From: Acinetobacter tianfuensis
Lineage (GTDB): Bacteria; Pseudomonadota; Gammaproteobacteria; Pseudomonadales; Moraxellaceae
Assembly: GCF_003611465.1 (NCBI RefSeq)
Contig: NZ_RAXV01000002.1
Span: forward strand, 1 to 64,000
Direction of reading: 5' to 3'
Length of the DNA: 64,000 bases
The notes beneath the pieces are model-generated. The model was not told the DNA's origin and did not search any database. It saw nothing but the letters and a program-made list of their open reading frames with translations. Below, piece by piece: positions 48,385-58,800 of the stretch (the stretch's first letter is position 1; every line of letters begins with the position of its first letter). The translations under genes were made by a program, and so were the position numbers.

Positions 48385-49228
48385 ATGGCACAATTTGAAG
48401 CATTATCTATTACTTGTAAAGACGACTATACCTTAGCCGCCCGTTTTTACACAGCCGATCAAAATATTCGGCATAGTATTCCTGTATTAATTTGCCCCGC
48501 TACCGGCATTACTAAACAGTTTTATCACAGTTTTGCCAGCTGGCTTTCTAAGCAAGGCTTCAATGTTTTGGTTTTTGACTTCCGAGGTATTGGCGAATCC
48601 CTGCATGGCGCATTAAAGAAAAGCCGTGCCAGCATTGTACAATGGGGCCAGCTGGATATTCCTGCGGCAGTTGATACTTTGCTGCAAAAGACCCATGCAG
48701 AACAAATTTACTTACTTGGGCATAGCGCAGGCGGCCAGCTTTTGGGCATTATGCCAAACCATGCCAAAATTGCTAAAACCATTGCAGTTTCAGGCTCTAC
48801 AGGTCATGTAAAACATCTTTCTGGCCGCACTAAAATTCTAGCCCCGCTGATGTTTAAAGGTATTTTCCCTATTGCGCGCTATACGCTTGGCTACGGTCCA
48901 ACGAGAAAACCTGCCTAAAGACGTAGCACGTGAATGGGCGCAGTTTTGCAGTAAACCAGGCTATGTTATTAATGCGATTGGCAAAACAGTTAAAGAAGAT
49001 TTTCATGCTGCCGTGCAATCGCCAATCACTGTACTGTGGTCTTCAGATGATGAAATTGCGACTGAAGCAAATGTCAAAGACCTGCTGCGCCTTTATCCAA
49101 ATGCAAAAACTGAAATGATTGAGCTCAAGCCCGCACAATATGGACACAAAGGCATTGGCCATATGCTGATGTTTAAAACCTCACATCAAAATCTTTGGCC
49201 TGTCATTGCAGCTGAGCTGTCTATTTAA
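48385..49228 (+). pseudogene. Alpha/beta hydrolase broken by a frameshift
   Basis: The first frame (48385-48918) encodes 177 residues of an alpha/beta hydrolase with FDFRGIGES, the elbow LLGHSAGGQLLG and an end at YTLGYGPTRKPA, then a stop. The next frame (open 48872-49228) continues seamlessly with ENLPKDVAREWAQFC, WSSDDEIATEANVKDL (acid) and YGHKGIGHMLMF (histidine side). Together they make one enzyme of about 280 residues interrupted near 48895-48910, apparently by loss of a few bases. Either a pseudogene or a sequencing error. As written the catalytic Asp and His are lost from the first product. Confidence 0.8.
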
Positions 49229-49274
49229 TTCAGTCCTGTTTTATTAAAAGCCACTGTCTGCATACAAGTTTATG

Positions 49275-49309
49275 CCGCTAAGTTCGTAATCCTGCTTAGC
49301 GGTTTTTTT
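49275..49309 (+). terminator. Terminator after hydrolase pseudogene
   Basis: CCGCTAAG and CTTAGCGG form an eight-base stem with a 12-base loop, followed by seven Ts. Confidence 0.8.
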
Positions 49310-49373
49310 ATTCAACTCAATATCACTTAAAATATATGCAGATGTTCAGCATCAAAATACTGAAATGATAAAG

Positions 49374-49447
49374 TGCAGGCAGCGCCTTTAAGTCACCCTA
49401 AAATAAAAGCGCTGCCTGCTCGACTCTAGCCCCTGACCCCAAGGGCT
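49374..49447. repeat. Structured intergenic element
   Basis: GCAGGCAGCGC (49374-49384) and GCGCTGCCTGC (49408-49418) are a perfect 11-bp inverted repeat; about ten bases later TAGCCC and GGGCTA form a second stem around 49426-49447. The piece is much more GC-rich than its surroundings. It could be a small RNA, an operator or a remnant of a mobile sequence; no gene is seen. Confidence 0.45.
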
Positions 49448-49579
49448 AAAAAGTATACAAAGAGCATAACCAAGTTCGAACCAAGTTGTTTCCTGTATTT
49501 ATATGAAACTTCAACCCCAAACACTTTAATTTTCTGTAAAATATCAGTTTTTAAGCAAATCCTTTTGTATAGCTGCATT

Positions 49580-50065
49580 ATGAGTGAAAATAAATACACC
49601 TTAGACAAAATTGACCGTAAAATTTTATCTGAATTACAGTTAGACGGCCGCCTGACGGTGACTGAGCTGGCTGATAAAGTCGGCCTTTCCTCTTCACCTT
49701 GCTGGACACGGTTAAAAAGGCTGGAAAATTTAAAAATTATTGAAGGCTATACAGCGAACATCAACCCAAAAGCCATCGGCATTCGCGAACTATTTTTTAT
49801 TGAAATTACTTTAGAACGGCATGATGATGAAATATTAGATGAATTCAGCCACACTTTAGCGAATATGCCCGAAGTCGTTGAAGCCCATTTAGTTACCGGT
49901 GATTACGATTATTTAGTGAAAGTTGCAGTAAAAGATGCTGAACATTATGAGCGCTTCTTGCGTAAAAATTTATATGCGATGAAAGGTATCCGTCATACCC
50001 GTTCTATTTTTGCATTAAGGCCTTTAAAACTTGCCAATAATGCTGACCTCATGATGATTGAATAA
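49580..50065 (+). CDS. Lrp/AsnC-family regulator
   Basis: 161 residues from ATG 49580. Helix-turn-helix at about 10-60 ([37 protein letters not shown]) and a RAM ligand-binding domain ([38 protein letters not shown]). Such proteins sense amino acids and bind DNA as octamers. The neighbour is mqo; no amino-acid gene of obvious connection is adjacent. The target genes are unknown. The ribosome-binding site is poor. Confidence 0.92.
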   Translation: MSENKYTLDKIDRKILSELQLDGRLTVTELADKVGLSSSPCWTRLKRLENLKIIEGYTANINPKAIGIRELFFIEITLERHDDEILDEFSHTLANMPEVVEAHLVTGDYDYLVKVAVKDAEHYERFLRKNLYAMKGIRHTRSIFALRPLKLANNADLMMIE

Positions 50066-50126
50066 TTTAGACCTATCTAAATTAATATTTAACAATCATA
50101 TTTTATTATTTTTCGTATTTATACCG

Positions 50127-50212
50127 TGTTCACCCTTACAGAAGTTAACGGATTGTTCATTGTGTCTACATAGTGAATTCATCAAAAATAAACAAATAAT
50201 AAAGGGTGAACA
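50127..50212 (+). promoter_or_regulatory. mqo leader with potential ribosome-site sequestering stem
   Basis: TGTTCACCCTT (50127-50137) is perfectly complementary over 11 bases to AAGGGTGAACA (50202-50212), which contains the Shine-Dalgarno sequence of mqo (ATG 50214). Between them, TTCATTGTG (50056-50064 offset, i.e. 50156-50164) and CATAGTGAA (50169-50177) make a nine-base stem with two G-U pairs and loop TCTA. In RNA this would form two nested hairpins hiding the ribosome site. Confidence 0.55.
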
Positions 50213-50213
50213 T

Positions 50214-51860
50214 ATGAAAAAATTTCTAAAATACTTACTGATATTGGTGCTGATCGCTGTAATGATCGGTCTTATTTTTCTCTTCCGTCCTATCGCGTCT
50301 AAAAAAGTATCAACTTCGGCTGATGAAGCCGTTATGGATGCCGTACTGATTGGCGGCGGCGTGATGAGCGCCACGCTAGGCACATACCTCAATGAACTTC
50401 AGCCCGACTGGAAGATACAGATGTATGAACGGCTGGACAATGTTGCAGAAGAAAGCTCAAAAGGCCTAAATAATGCCGGTACTGGGCATTCAGGCTTTAT
50501 GGAAATGAACTATACATCCGAAAAAAACGGCAAGATGGACATCAGCAAAGCGGTCAACACAGCCTCACAATTTGAAGTTTCCAAACAGTTCTGGTCTTAT
50601 CAGGTACAGCAAGGCGTTTTAGACAATCCAAAAACTTTTATCAACCCTGTACCGCATATTGCCTTTGTTTGGGGCGATAACGTGTCATTCCTGCAAAAAC
50701 GCTATGATGCCATGATTAAAAATCCAATGTTTTACGGCATGAAATATACTGAAGACCGCAGCACCATTAAATCATGGGCACCTTTGGTCATGAATGGCCG
50801 TGATGCTGCACAAAAAGTTGCAGCAACTTATATGGATGTCGGTTCTGATGTCGATTATGGCTCGATTACCCGACAGCTCATTGGTCATTTAAGCAAACAG
50901 CCAAACTTTAAGCTCAGCACTTCAACTGAAGTCACAGGCATTAGCCGCAATGATGACAATACATGGTCTGTGTCATTTAAAAATCTAAAAGATGGTTCTG
51001 AAAGCCATATCAAAACCCGTTTTGTATTTATTGGCGCAGGCGGCGCTGCGGTGAAACTTTTACAGCTGACAGGCCTGCCAGAAGCGAAACAATATGCAGG
51101 ATTTCCTATTGGCGGCACATTCCTGATGACAGACAACCCTGCTATTACATCACAGCATACGGCTAAGGTTTATGGCCGTGCAAAACTTGGCGCGCCGCCA
51201 ATGTCTGTTCCTCATATTGATACACGCTATATTAACGGCAAAAAATATGTATTATTTGGCCCATTTGCGACTTACTCAAACAAGTTCCTCAAATATGGCT
51301 CTCAAGCAGATCTTTTAGGCTCTGTAAATAAAAGCAACGTGTTGCCAATGTCTAAAGTTGGCATAGAAAATCTGGACTTGGTGAAATACTTAGTCAGCCA
51401 AGTAACCATGTCAAATGAACAGCAAATGGATGAACTGCGCAAATACTACCCAGATGCAAAAGCTGAAGACTGGAAACTGAACCAAGGCGGCCAGCGGGTA
51501 CAAATCATTAAAAAGCTACCAGGCAAACCTGCCAGCTTAGAATTCGGTACAGAAATTTTTGCATCCAAAGATGGTTCTGTGACAGCGTTGCTGGGCGCTT
51601 CACCGGGAGCTTCAACTTCGCCATATATTATGCTGAACCTGCTTGAAAAAGCATTCCCTGCACAAGTTCAAGGCCCTTTGAATGCAAAACTGCATGAAAT
51701 TGTACGCTCTTATAATCAGGACCTAAGCGCAAACCCTGTATTGCTGAATCAGATCCGTGAGTACACCAGCTCCACATTGGGCTTAAACTATGCGCCGCGT
51801 GTTGCGCCTGCAGCAAATGACAGCACAGCAGCGCAAACAAAACTGGCGAAAGCCAATTAA
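50214..51860 (+). CDS. mqo: Malate:quinone oxidoreductase
   Basis: 548 residues from ATG 50214, which has AAGGGTGA upstream; the longer open frame to 50058 is leader sequence. FAD-dependent membrane-bound enzyme that oxidises malate to oxaloacetate and passes electrons to quinone. An N-terminal helix ([18 protein letters not shown], about 6-23) anchors the protein, a feature not found in E. coli Mqo. FAD loop: [19 protein letters not shown]; substrate-side motifs [20 protein letters not shown] and [11 protein letters not shown]-terminal [16 protein letters not shown]. Follows the Lrp-type gene, whose product could regulate it. Confidence 0.94.
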   Translation: MKKFLKYLLILVLIAVMIGLIFLFRPIASKKVSTSADEAVMDAVLIGGGVMSATLGTYLNELQPDWKIQMYERLDNVAEESSKGLNNAGTGHSGFMEMNYTSEKNGKMDISKAVNTASQFEVSKQFWSYQVQQGVLDNPKTFINPVPHIAFVWGDNVSFLQKRYDAMIKNPMFYGMKYTEDRSTIKSWAPLVMNGRDAAQKVAATYMDVGSDVDYGSITRQLIGHLSKQPNFKLSTSTEVTGISRNDDNTWSVSFKNLKDGSESHIKTRFVFIGAGGAAVKLLQLTGLPEAKQYAGFPIGGTFLMTDNPAITSQHTAKVYGRAKLGAPPMSVPHIDTRYINGKKYVLFGPFATYSNKFLKYGSQADLLGSVNKSNVLPMSKVGIENLDLVKYLVSQVTMSNEQQMDELRKYYPDAKAEDWKLNQGGQRVQIIKKLPGKPASLEFGTEIFASKDGSVTALLGASPGASTSPYIMLNLLEKAFPAQVQGPLNAKLHEIVRSYNQDLSANPVLLNQIREYTSSTLGLNYAPRVAPAANDSTAAQTKLAKAN

Positions 51861-51973
51861 TGTTCAACAACATGCTGAGAGCGTTAAAATGTGTCGTAAA
51901 TGAAACAGCATTATGTTTTAATACGCTCAGTATGAGATGAGCCTTATATGAGTGCCGCATTAGCGGTACGACT

Positions 51974-52008
51974 AGCCCCGCATAACTTAGTTATACGGGG
52001 CTTTTTAT
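51974..52008 (+). terminator. Terminator after mqo
   Basis: AGCCCCGCATAACT pairs with AGTTATACGGGGCT, 13 of 14 positions matching, and runs into TTTTTATT. It is 114 bases after the mqo stop. Confidence 0.85.
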
Positions 52009-52054
52009 TGATTAAAATAAATATGCGAAAGCGCTGCTTTCATTCACTAAAAAT

Positions 52055-52267
52055 TTAGTCAATAAAACCGTCTTTTCTCAATTTTTTATCTGTGATGTAT
52101 TCACGGATTGCTAAAGTCACCAACACAATAACGGATAACAGAATACCCGCTGTCACCGTCAGCTTCCAATACACATCTGCGCTCACAACTGGCAGCCACA
52201 GCTGCATAATGCTTAATAGCGCCCATGCGACAGTTATCAGCAATGCACTGATCACACCATATTTCAT
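52055..52267 (-). CDS. Small membrane protein, unknown function
   Basis: 70 residues with two membrane helices (VISALLITVAWALLSIMQLW and LTVTAGILLSVIVLVTLAI) and a basic tail (DKKLRKDGFID). Not recognised. It overlaps the upstream DUF4177 gene by four bases (ATGA), so the two are translationally coupled and probably functionally linked. No terminator is seen between the gene and the end of mqo except the mqo terminator. Confidence 0.7.
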   Translation of the reverse strand: MKYGVISALLITVAWALLSIMQLWLPVVSADVYWKLTVTAGILLSVIVLVTLAIREYITDKKLRKDGFID

Positions 52268-52476
52268 TGGCTGCGTTCCAAAACAACGACATAAGCTTCA
52301 CGTTTCCAAAACAGCAGCATACGGCGTATATCCTTTTCCATGGTAATAACCGACCAGCCCTGTGCAGCATGCTGATTTAAGAAATTGGTAAATTTAATTG
52401 GATCTACTTTAGACGAACCAAGCAGCAGAGAACCCAGCATGCCCTCTTGGTAAATAACAACTTTATATTCTTTCAT
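52264..52476 (-). CDS. DUF4177 domain protein
   Basis: 70 residues from ATG 52476, supported by AATAGG upstream; a longer reading to 52557 adds 27 unrelated residues. The pattern YKVVIYQEGMLGSLLLG, then NFLNQHAAQGWSVITME and a final strand with AYVVVLER matches the short DUF4177 domain (beta-helix-beta, GW signature), of unknown function. It is coupled to the small membrane protein downstream. Confidence 0.78.
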   Translation of the reverse strand: MKEYKVVIYQEGMLGSLLLGSSKVDPIKFTNFLNQHAAQGWSVITMEKDIRRMLLFWKREAYVVVLERSQ

Positions 52477-52709
52477 AAGCCTATTTTCTAATTTGATTAT
52501 TATAGATGAACAATGCTGTTCACTGCAGATTATATCGGGCCGCTTTTTAGCATACAACTACAACGCCCAGATTCAGATACCGCTTATAAAGGGTCATTTG
52601 TCTCAACTTTGGCATTTGCATACAGTTGCAGCATATTTTTCATATATTAATGCCATAACAAAGCGTCCAAATGTTAGAAAGCCCTTGCTATATCTTTCAA
52701 TACGGCCAA

Positions 52710-53933
52710 TTAGCCAAATATTGCAATAATGCTTTGAATTACGACAGCATTTACAATATCAATAAAAAATGCGCCGCAGAGCGGGATGATTAAAAAAGCT
52801 TTATGCGATGGACCATATGTATTTGTCACAGCCTGAATATTCGCAATCGCAGTAGGCGTAGCACCCATGCCAAAACCGCAATGACCTGCTGCCAGTACAG
52901 CTGCATCGTAGTTTTTTCCCATGATTTTAAATGTAACAAATGCCGTGAATAGAATCAGCACCAATGTCTGCACCAATAAAATCGTCACCATTGGCCCTGC
53001 TAAATCGGCCAGCAGCCACAGCTTCAGCGAAAGCAGCGCCATCGAAAGATAAAGCGACAGCGACGCATTGCCAAAGACATCAATTGCACGGTCAAAAATA
53101 CTCACTTTAAACACATGTTCAAGCATATTTCGGACAATTACCCCCATACCCAGCGCCCAAACAAAAGTCGGCAGTTCAAACCATTTATCTTGACTGAAAT
53201 CCGTCATAAAATTCGCCACGAATATACATAACGAAAACATGCCTAATGTCGTCACGGCATCATTTGCAGTAATCAGGCGGGTATGTTTTGGATATTCAAA
53301 CGGTGCAGATTGAAGACTTGCCTCCCGCTGCGTATCAGCAGCATCTTGTGTCATTTTATCTGCCAAGTGATGCCGCTTAATTAGAAACTTAGCAACCGGA
53401 CCGCCCGCAATACCGCCAATAATCAAACCAAATGTCGCACTCGCCATACCCAATACAATTGCGCCCTGGATGCCATGCTGTGTTTCCAGCACCTGCCCCC
53501 ATGCGCCAGCTGTGCCATGACCGCCTGTCAATGTAATTGAACCGACAATTAAACCGATTAATGGATCTAAACCAAGTGCTGCCGCCAAACTCATGCCTAC
53601 AGCATTCTGCACCAGCACAAAGCCAATGACGCAAAACAAGAAAATAAATAATGCCTTGCCTCCTTCTTTAAGTTTAACAAAATCAGCCCCCAACCCTACA
53701 GATGTAAAAAACATCAGCATAAGAATGTTTTGTATTTTTGCGTCAAAGGCCGCACTTATATTGAAAAATTTAAATAAGATATACGCCGTAATTGCCGCCA
53801 CAAGACCGCCAATAACAGGCTCCGGTAAATTGTAGTTTTTAAAAAATTGGACTTTACCCACTAAAAAACGCCCAACAAAAAGAAAGAATACCGCGATAAC
53901 TAATGTGCCGAAGGCATCTATTTCAAAATTCAT
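52710..53933 (-). CDS. gltS: Sodium/glutamate symporter GltS
   Basis: 407 residues; Na+-driven importer of glutamate with about ten helices. Recognisable segments: TLVIAVFFLFVGRFLVGKV, NYNLPEPVIGGLVAA, the VGSITLTGGHGTAGAWG selectivity region and AAGHCGFGMGATPTAIANI, the second pore loop of this inverted-repeat transporter. AAGGAAGCTTC precedes the ATG. The hydrophilic loop near residues 185-210 (MTQDAADTQREASLQ) is cytoplasmic. Monocistronic. Confidence 0.94.
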   Translation of the reverse strand: MNFEIDAFGTLVIAVFFLFVGRFLVGKVQFFKNYNLPEPVIGGLVAAITAYILFKFFNISAAFDAKIQNILMLMFFTSVGLGADFVKLKEGGKALFIFLFCVIGFVLVQNAVGMSLAAALGLDPLIGLIVGSITLTGGHGTAGAWGQVLETQHGIQGAIVLGMASATFGLIIGGIAGGPVAKFLIKRHHLADKMTQDAADTQREASLQSAPFEYPKHTRLITANDAVTTLGMFSLCIFVANFMTDFSQDKWFELPTFVWALGMGVIVRNMLEHVFKVSIFDRAIDVFGNASLSLYLSMALLSLKLWLLADLAGPMVTILLVQTLVLILFTAFVTFKIMGKNYDAAVLAAGHCGFGMGATPTAIANIQAVTNTYGPSHKAFLIIPLCGAFFIDIVNAVVIQSIIAIFG

Positions 53934-54266
53934 GAAGCTTCCTTACATGCTTTATTTTTATACAGTTTTAAACATATAGCACAAAGACTGCAGTAGAAAA
54001 ATGTTATGCAAGTTGTTGTTTTTGGTAATTACAGCGTTTAAAGAAATGTATAAATTGAAACTTGCGAAAAAAATAATACACGCTTTTCCAATTAAGGTAT
54101 TTCATTGCCTGATTAAGCGCTGCTGATGATCTTAAATTATGCCTGCACCACAGACCAGAACTTAATTGAATTGAATGACATTCACAAAATGTCCATTGGC
54201 AATTGCTGAATATTTATTTAATATTTAAATGAATATTACTTTATAGTCGCAGCAGCCCGCCAAATC
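53934..54266. other. Intergenic region gltS/xseA
   Basis: 333-base AT-rich gap between divergent genes. GACATT-CACAA-AATGTC at 54177-54193 is a six-base inverted repeat with a five-base spacer and may be an operator for xseA. No gene or RNA is seen. Confidence 0.4.
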
Positions 54267-55550
54267 ATGTCTGATGTCCAGCTCAATCTAAGCGAATACC
54301 TCTCTGCTGTTAAAGAAGTGATTCAAATAACTTTTGATGATGCTGTGTGGGTCAAAGCAGAAATTCGTAATTTAAATATCAAAGGCGGACATTACTATTT
54401 GGAGCTGGCAGAAAAATCTCCTGACTGCGATAAAGTCATTGCCAGCTGCAAAGCAACAATTTGGAAATTTACGGCGGCAAAAATAGTAGGCGCATTTGAA
54501 AAAGAAAGCGGCATAGTATTGAGCCGTGATCTCAATGTACTGATTAAAATCAGAGCGCGCTTTGACCCGCAGTATGGTTTTTCAGTAAATATTGAAGAAA
54601 TTGACTCTAGTTTTACCCTCGGCGACTTAGCCAAACGCTACCAGCAGATTGTGCTGAAACTGACAGAAGAAGGTTTAATCGAGCGCAATATCCGCTTAGC
54701 CCCTCCTTTTGATATTCAGCGCGTCATGGTGATTGCGCCAGAAAATGCTGCTGGCTTAGGCGACTTCCGCAAAGATGCAGATGCGCTCTCCAATGCCAAG
54801 GTATGTGAATTTATTTACCATTATGCAACCTTTCAAGGCAATACTGCAGCGCAAAGCATCCGAGATGCTTTGGCTTTAGGCCTAAGACAATGGGCAGCCA
54901 ATTATGATACAGCTCCAGATTTAATTGTCATTATTCGCGGCGGCGGTGCTGTTAATGATCTGGCTTATTTAAATGACTATGATCTGGCAGCCTTGCTGTG
55001 CAAACGCACAGTCCCTATTTGGGTCGGTATTGGCCATGAAAAAGACCGTACAATTTTAGATGAAATTGCACACCGCTCCTTTGATACGCCAAGTAAAGTT
55101 ATTGCAGGTATCCGCAATCATATTGCAGAACGGGTACAGGAAACTGGCGAATATTTGCAGAGTATTCAGCTGCTGTCTCAGCAGCAAATCAGCATATATC
55201 AAAATCAGAATGATCAATTGATGATGCTGATTCAGACATTGGCTCAAAATCAGCTGCAGGACGCCGCCAAGCAGCTTACTCAGCTGATTGAACTGACTGA
55301 AAATCATGCTGGACAGCAATTAAAATTTGCAAAACACCAAATTGAAGCATTAATGCGGGAAGCTTTGCTGCAAAACCCGCGCACCGTTCTGTCCAAAGGT
55401 TTTGCCATTGTGCGCCAGCAAAGCAGCAGCATTCACAGCGTTAAACAGCTGCAGAACTCACAGCCTATTCAAATTGAACTTCAAGACGGCATTTTAAATG
55501 CTGAACTCACCCATATTCACCCGCATACAGGGCATCATCATGAGCAATGA
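54267..55550 (+). CDS. xseA: Exodeoxyribonuclease VII large subunit
   Basis: 427 residues. Catalytic subunit of the ssDNA-specific exonuclease VII in mismatch and damage repair. N-terminal OB fold (LNLSEYLSAVKEVIQITFDD, VWVKAEIRNL), then the catalytic domain with VMVIAPENAAGLGDFRKDAD, the LIVIIRGGGAVNDLAYLNDY motif, VGIGHEKDRTILDEIAHRSF and a coiled coil (about 275-360) leading to NPRTVLSKGFAIVR. Compared with E. coli XseA (456) it is slightly short. The ribosome-binding site is poor. It overlaps xseB by 11 bases. Confidence 0.94.
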   Translation: MSDVQLNLSEYLSAVKEVIQITFDDAVWVKAEIRNLNIKGGHYYLELAEKSPDCDKVIASCKATIWKFTAAKIVGAFEKESGIVLSRDLNVLIKIRARFDPQYGFSVNIEEIDSSFTLGDLAKRYQQIVLKLTEEGLIERNIRLAPPFDIQRVMVIAPENAAGLGDFRKDADALSNAKVCEFIYHYATFQGNTAAQSIRDALALGLRQWAANYDTAPDLIVIIRGGGAVNDLAYLNDYDLAALLCKRTVPIWVGIGHEKDRTILDEIAHRSFDTPSKVIAGIRNHIAERVQETGEYLQSIQLLSQQQISIYQNQNDQLMMLIQTLAQNQLQDAAKQLTQLIELTENHAGQQLKFAKHQIEALMREALLQNPRTVLSKGFAIVRQQSSSIHSVKQLQNSQPIQIELQDGILNAELTHIHPHTGHHHEQ

Positions 55551-55734
55551 ATCCATCAGCTTTAAACAAGGCTATGACATTTTAAAGAAAAATGCCGAAC
55601 TGCTTGAGTCTCAGCAAGAACCAGATATTGATAATTTAATGAAGATTGTTGAAGAATCAATGCAAGCTTATAAGGCTTGTAAGTCTCGGGTAGATGCTGT
55701 GCAAAAAGCGTTAAATGAGACCTTTAAAGATTAG
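55540..55734 (+). CDS. xseB: Exodeoxyribonuclease VII small subunit
   Basis: 64 residues from ATG 55540, inside the last codons of xseA (11-base overlap), so the pair is translationally coupled. Helical protein with ISFKQGYDILKKNAELLESQ and the conserved KIVEESMQAYKACKSRVDAV; several small subunits wrap the coiled coil of XseA. The frame 14 codons longer upstream has no ribosome site. Confidence 0.9.
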   Translation: MSNESISFKQGYDILKKNAELLESQQEPDIDNLMKIVEESMQAYKACKSRVDAVQKALNETFKD

Positions 55735-55759
55735 CTCTATCTGCTAATAACAAAGAAAA

Positions 55760-55807
55760 ATGCATAATAAAAAACGCAGCCTTGAGGCTGCGTTTTTTAT
55801 TATGCAT
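55760..55807. terminator. Perfect 22-bp bidirectional terminator
   Basis: Bases 55760-55781 are exactly complementary to 55786-55807 around TTGA; the inner GCAGCC/GGCTGC core is flanked by A6 and T6 tracts. It serves both the xseA-xseB and the tamA-tamB transcripts. Confidence 0.93.
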
Positions 55808-55820
55808 ATTTTTACAAAAC

Positions 55821-58800
55821 CTAGAAGCGCCAATTATAAAACAAGTCAATTGCACGTTCTAAAGATTGGCTAGCCTCTAAATAAAGACGCTGATTCATTT
55901 GATAGCGCAGTGTTAACTTATTCACAGGTGTAAATACACCAACACCATAACGGATAAATAGATCAGGGGTAATATAGCCTGTCACGGAAACCTGCGTATC
56001 ATCACCTGTACCTTGCGCATCCAATGCTAAACCGCTTAATCCAAAGGTACGGCCTATTTGGTTTGTCAGTGCGCGTGTACCGCCCAAGCCTAGACTGATA
56101 CCTGCAGCAGCAATCGTATTATTCACATCCGACTTGAACGTTTCTGTTTGGCTTAAACCCGATGCACCTTCATCAATTCGGCCAGTAATTAAAGCATTCA
56201 TCGCTTCTTGCTCAGATAGGCCAGCATCGTTATAGACCTGAATATTCGGGCTGGATGCAGTGCCCGTAACACGTACGCCAACTGTGCTGCCCTGAATAAT
56301 CTTATTGGTATCTATATCTAGCGTCGGATTTTCAACTGGGCCATTAAAACGCGCAATCGCACGGTTTAGGTCCAAGCTCTGACCATAAGCTTCAATTTTT
56401 ACACGTTTCGAAACACCAATTGCACCATTCGCCCGCATCGCCGTTTCTAAACCGCGCTGGGTCAAATTCAGCTTGCCAATCAGTGGAATACGGCTGTCAA
56501 AACCTTGGAAAATTACCTGACTGCCCAAAGCAACCGCAATGTCAGCTCGGATATCCCATGCCCGTGCAGAGTTTAAAATTGCCAGCTGATCATCGCCTTC
56601 ACGTACAATACGCACATCAGCAGAAGTCGGAACAACGTAAGCAGTAGACTCTGGCATAGAAATCAACGCACGCGGCACATCTACTGTGCCTTTTAAACTC
56701 AGGCGCTTACGTAGCGGTAAAACATCCAGCTGCAAGTCTGGTGTAACAAGTGCGGTAATTAGCGGCGCTTGGCGTATCAGCAAGTTTTCGCCTTTCAAGC
56801 TCAGCTGAATACGCGGATCCTCTTTCCAATCTATACTGCCTGTCAGCTTAGCAGCACCTCGGCCGCTGTTAAACGCACCATTAATACTTGCATTATCTTG
56901 GCGTACTGCAGAATACAGCTGAATATTAGTTAAATTGACTGGCAATGAAATCATGCTGATTGAGCCGTCTTTTACCCGCACTTCACCCTGCATTAAGGGT
57001 TTGCTTAGCGTTCCGCTTATTTTCCCTGCATAAGACAATGTCCCGCCCAAGCTGCGCACATCCTGAATAAACGGTTTGAAAATTTTCAGCTGAACCTGAT
57101 TAAAAGCAATTTCACCCTGCATAGGTTTTGAATCTTTATAAGGATCAATCACCACATTTGCATAACCCGTGCCAATATCAGGCGCTTTCACATCTAAGCG
57201 CAGCTGCAAGCCTTGTGCAATACTTTTCAAATTCAGGCTGACTTCATCATATTTCAGTGTAGAGCCTAAATATTGCGGATCATCCGCAGATAATCCCATC
57301 ACCCCGTCACGGGTCAGCAAACGCGCATCTATTTTCGGCTTTGCATCTTTTGCCCATGAAGCTTTAGCATAACCATTCACTTTACCCGTTAAAGCAAGCC
57401 CTTCGGGCATAAATGCGGCAAAGTCATTTAAGTCTAAATTTCGGGTAATAAACGATACATTGCCGCGGTTCGGATTCACTCGGATTGGCTGATCAAAACA
57501 CAGCTCGCTTTGCTGACTCATCCAGCAATGTGCGCCTATGAATAGATCCGAACGCGCTGCGCTATAAATAACGGATGCGCTTTGGCGCTGCGCCAAGTGA
57601 GTTCGCAATGAGTCAAAATCACCTTTTTGAATTTGTCCCAGCCAATCATTTTGCGCATTAAAGCCGCCTGCAAGCTGTACACCAAACTTTGACAGCTTAT
57701 TTTCTGCATCAAGTCTCAGCACATGCGCATTGCGTGTTCCTGTGAGCGCCAGCTGCGCCTGTGAAATTTCACGTGTGCCGCTGCGTAAACCTTCTAATTT
57801 AGCAGTCATACGAGAAGGCACATCTTGTGCAGTCGGCAGCTGACCTTGCACACGCATTTTCTTAATATTTAATATATTGGTATAGCCAAAATGATCAACA
57901 ACCAAATTTGCCGATGCCTGCAGACGCGGCTGTACCTGCATATTTAAATAGCCATATGCACGCCCGCGCAAACCAGGATAAACCTCATATAACGCTGGAG
58001 CATTCACGTTCAAACGCAAGTTCTGCGCATTGCCTGTGGCTTGAATCTGATTATTTGCATAGGCCAGAAATAGGTTATTCGCCTCAAACTGCTGCGGCAT
58101 AAAGCCTTTCTGGTTTGAGTTCAGCACCAGCGCTAAATTGCCTTTTCCGCGTACAGGTTTATCATTAATCACACCTGCAAGATTTAAACTGTCAATTTGG
58201 ATACGTTTTAAGGCATCAGACCATAAACCTCTTGTTTTGACTACACCCGACAGCTCACCACGCACATTTGAAGCAAAATAATGCGGTTTAAAGCGCGCTA
58301 AAGAGGCGTTCACATCCCAGCCGATGCCATTTTTTAAATGCACCATTCCATTCGCGAAGATCTTTCCTGCGACACCATCGTGTTTTAATTCTGCAATTTT
58401 AATCAGTTCAGGCGTCCCCGAAACCTTTAAGTTTAAGACGCCGTCACTGCCGGCAATCTGGCTGGCTTTTAAATGACCATCATAATTCACAGCAAAACTT
58501 TTAAATGCTCCGCCTTGCTTGACATCATGAAATAGTAATGCAGCCGTACTTTTTCCTGTTAAATGCACTGTTTCATTTTGATCAGCCATACGGCCAGTCA
58601 AATTTACCGAATTTAATTGAATGATCTGCTGATTTGGCTTGGCATAGCCATTGGCCTTAATTTGACCATTCAACTGATCAATAGGCGCTGCCTGTACAAT
58701 GCTTTGCGGATTAAAGTTTTTCGCATTCACCAACGCAGTCCACTTCAGCATACGTTTGTCATCCGGCAGCTGCAGCACAGCACTGCCGTCCAAACCGCCT

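Noticed and set aside
54177-54193. LexA-like operator before xseA
   Set aside because: GACATT-CACAA-AATGTC does not match the LexA box, and Acinetobacter is known to lack a canonical LexA; kept only as an unassigned inverted repeat.
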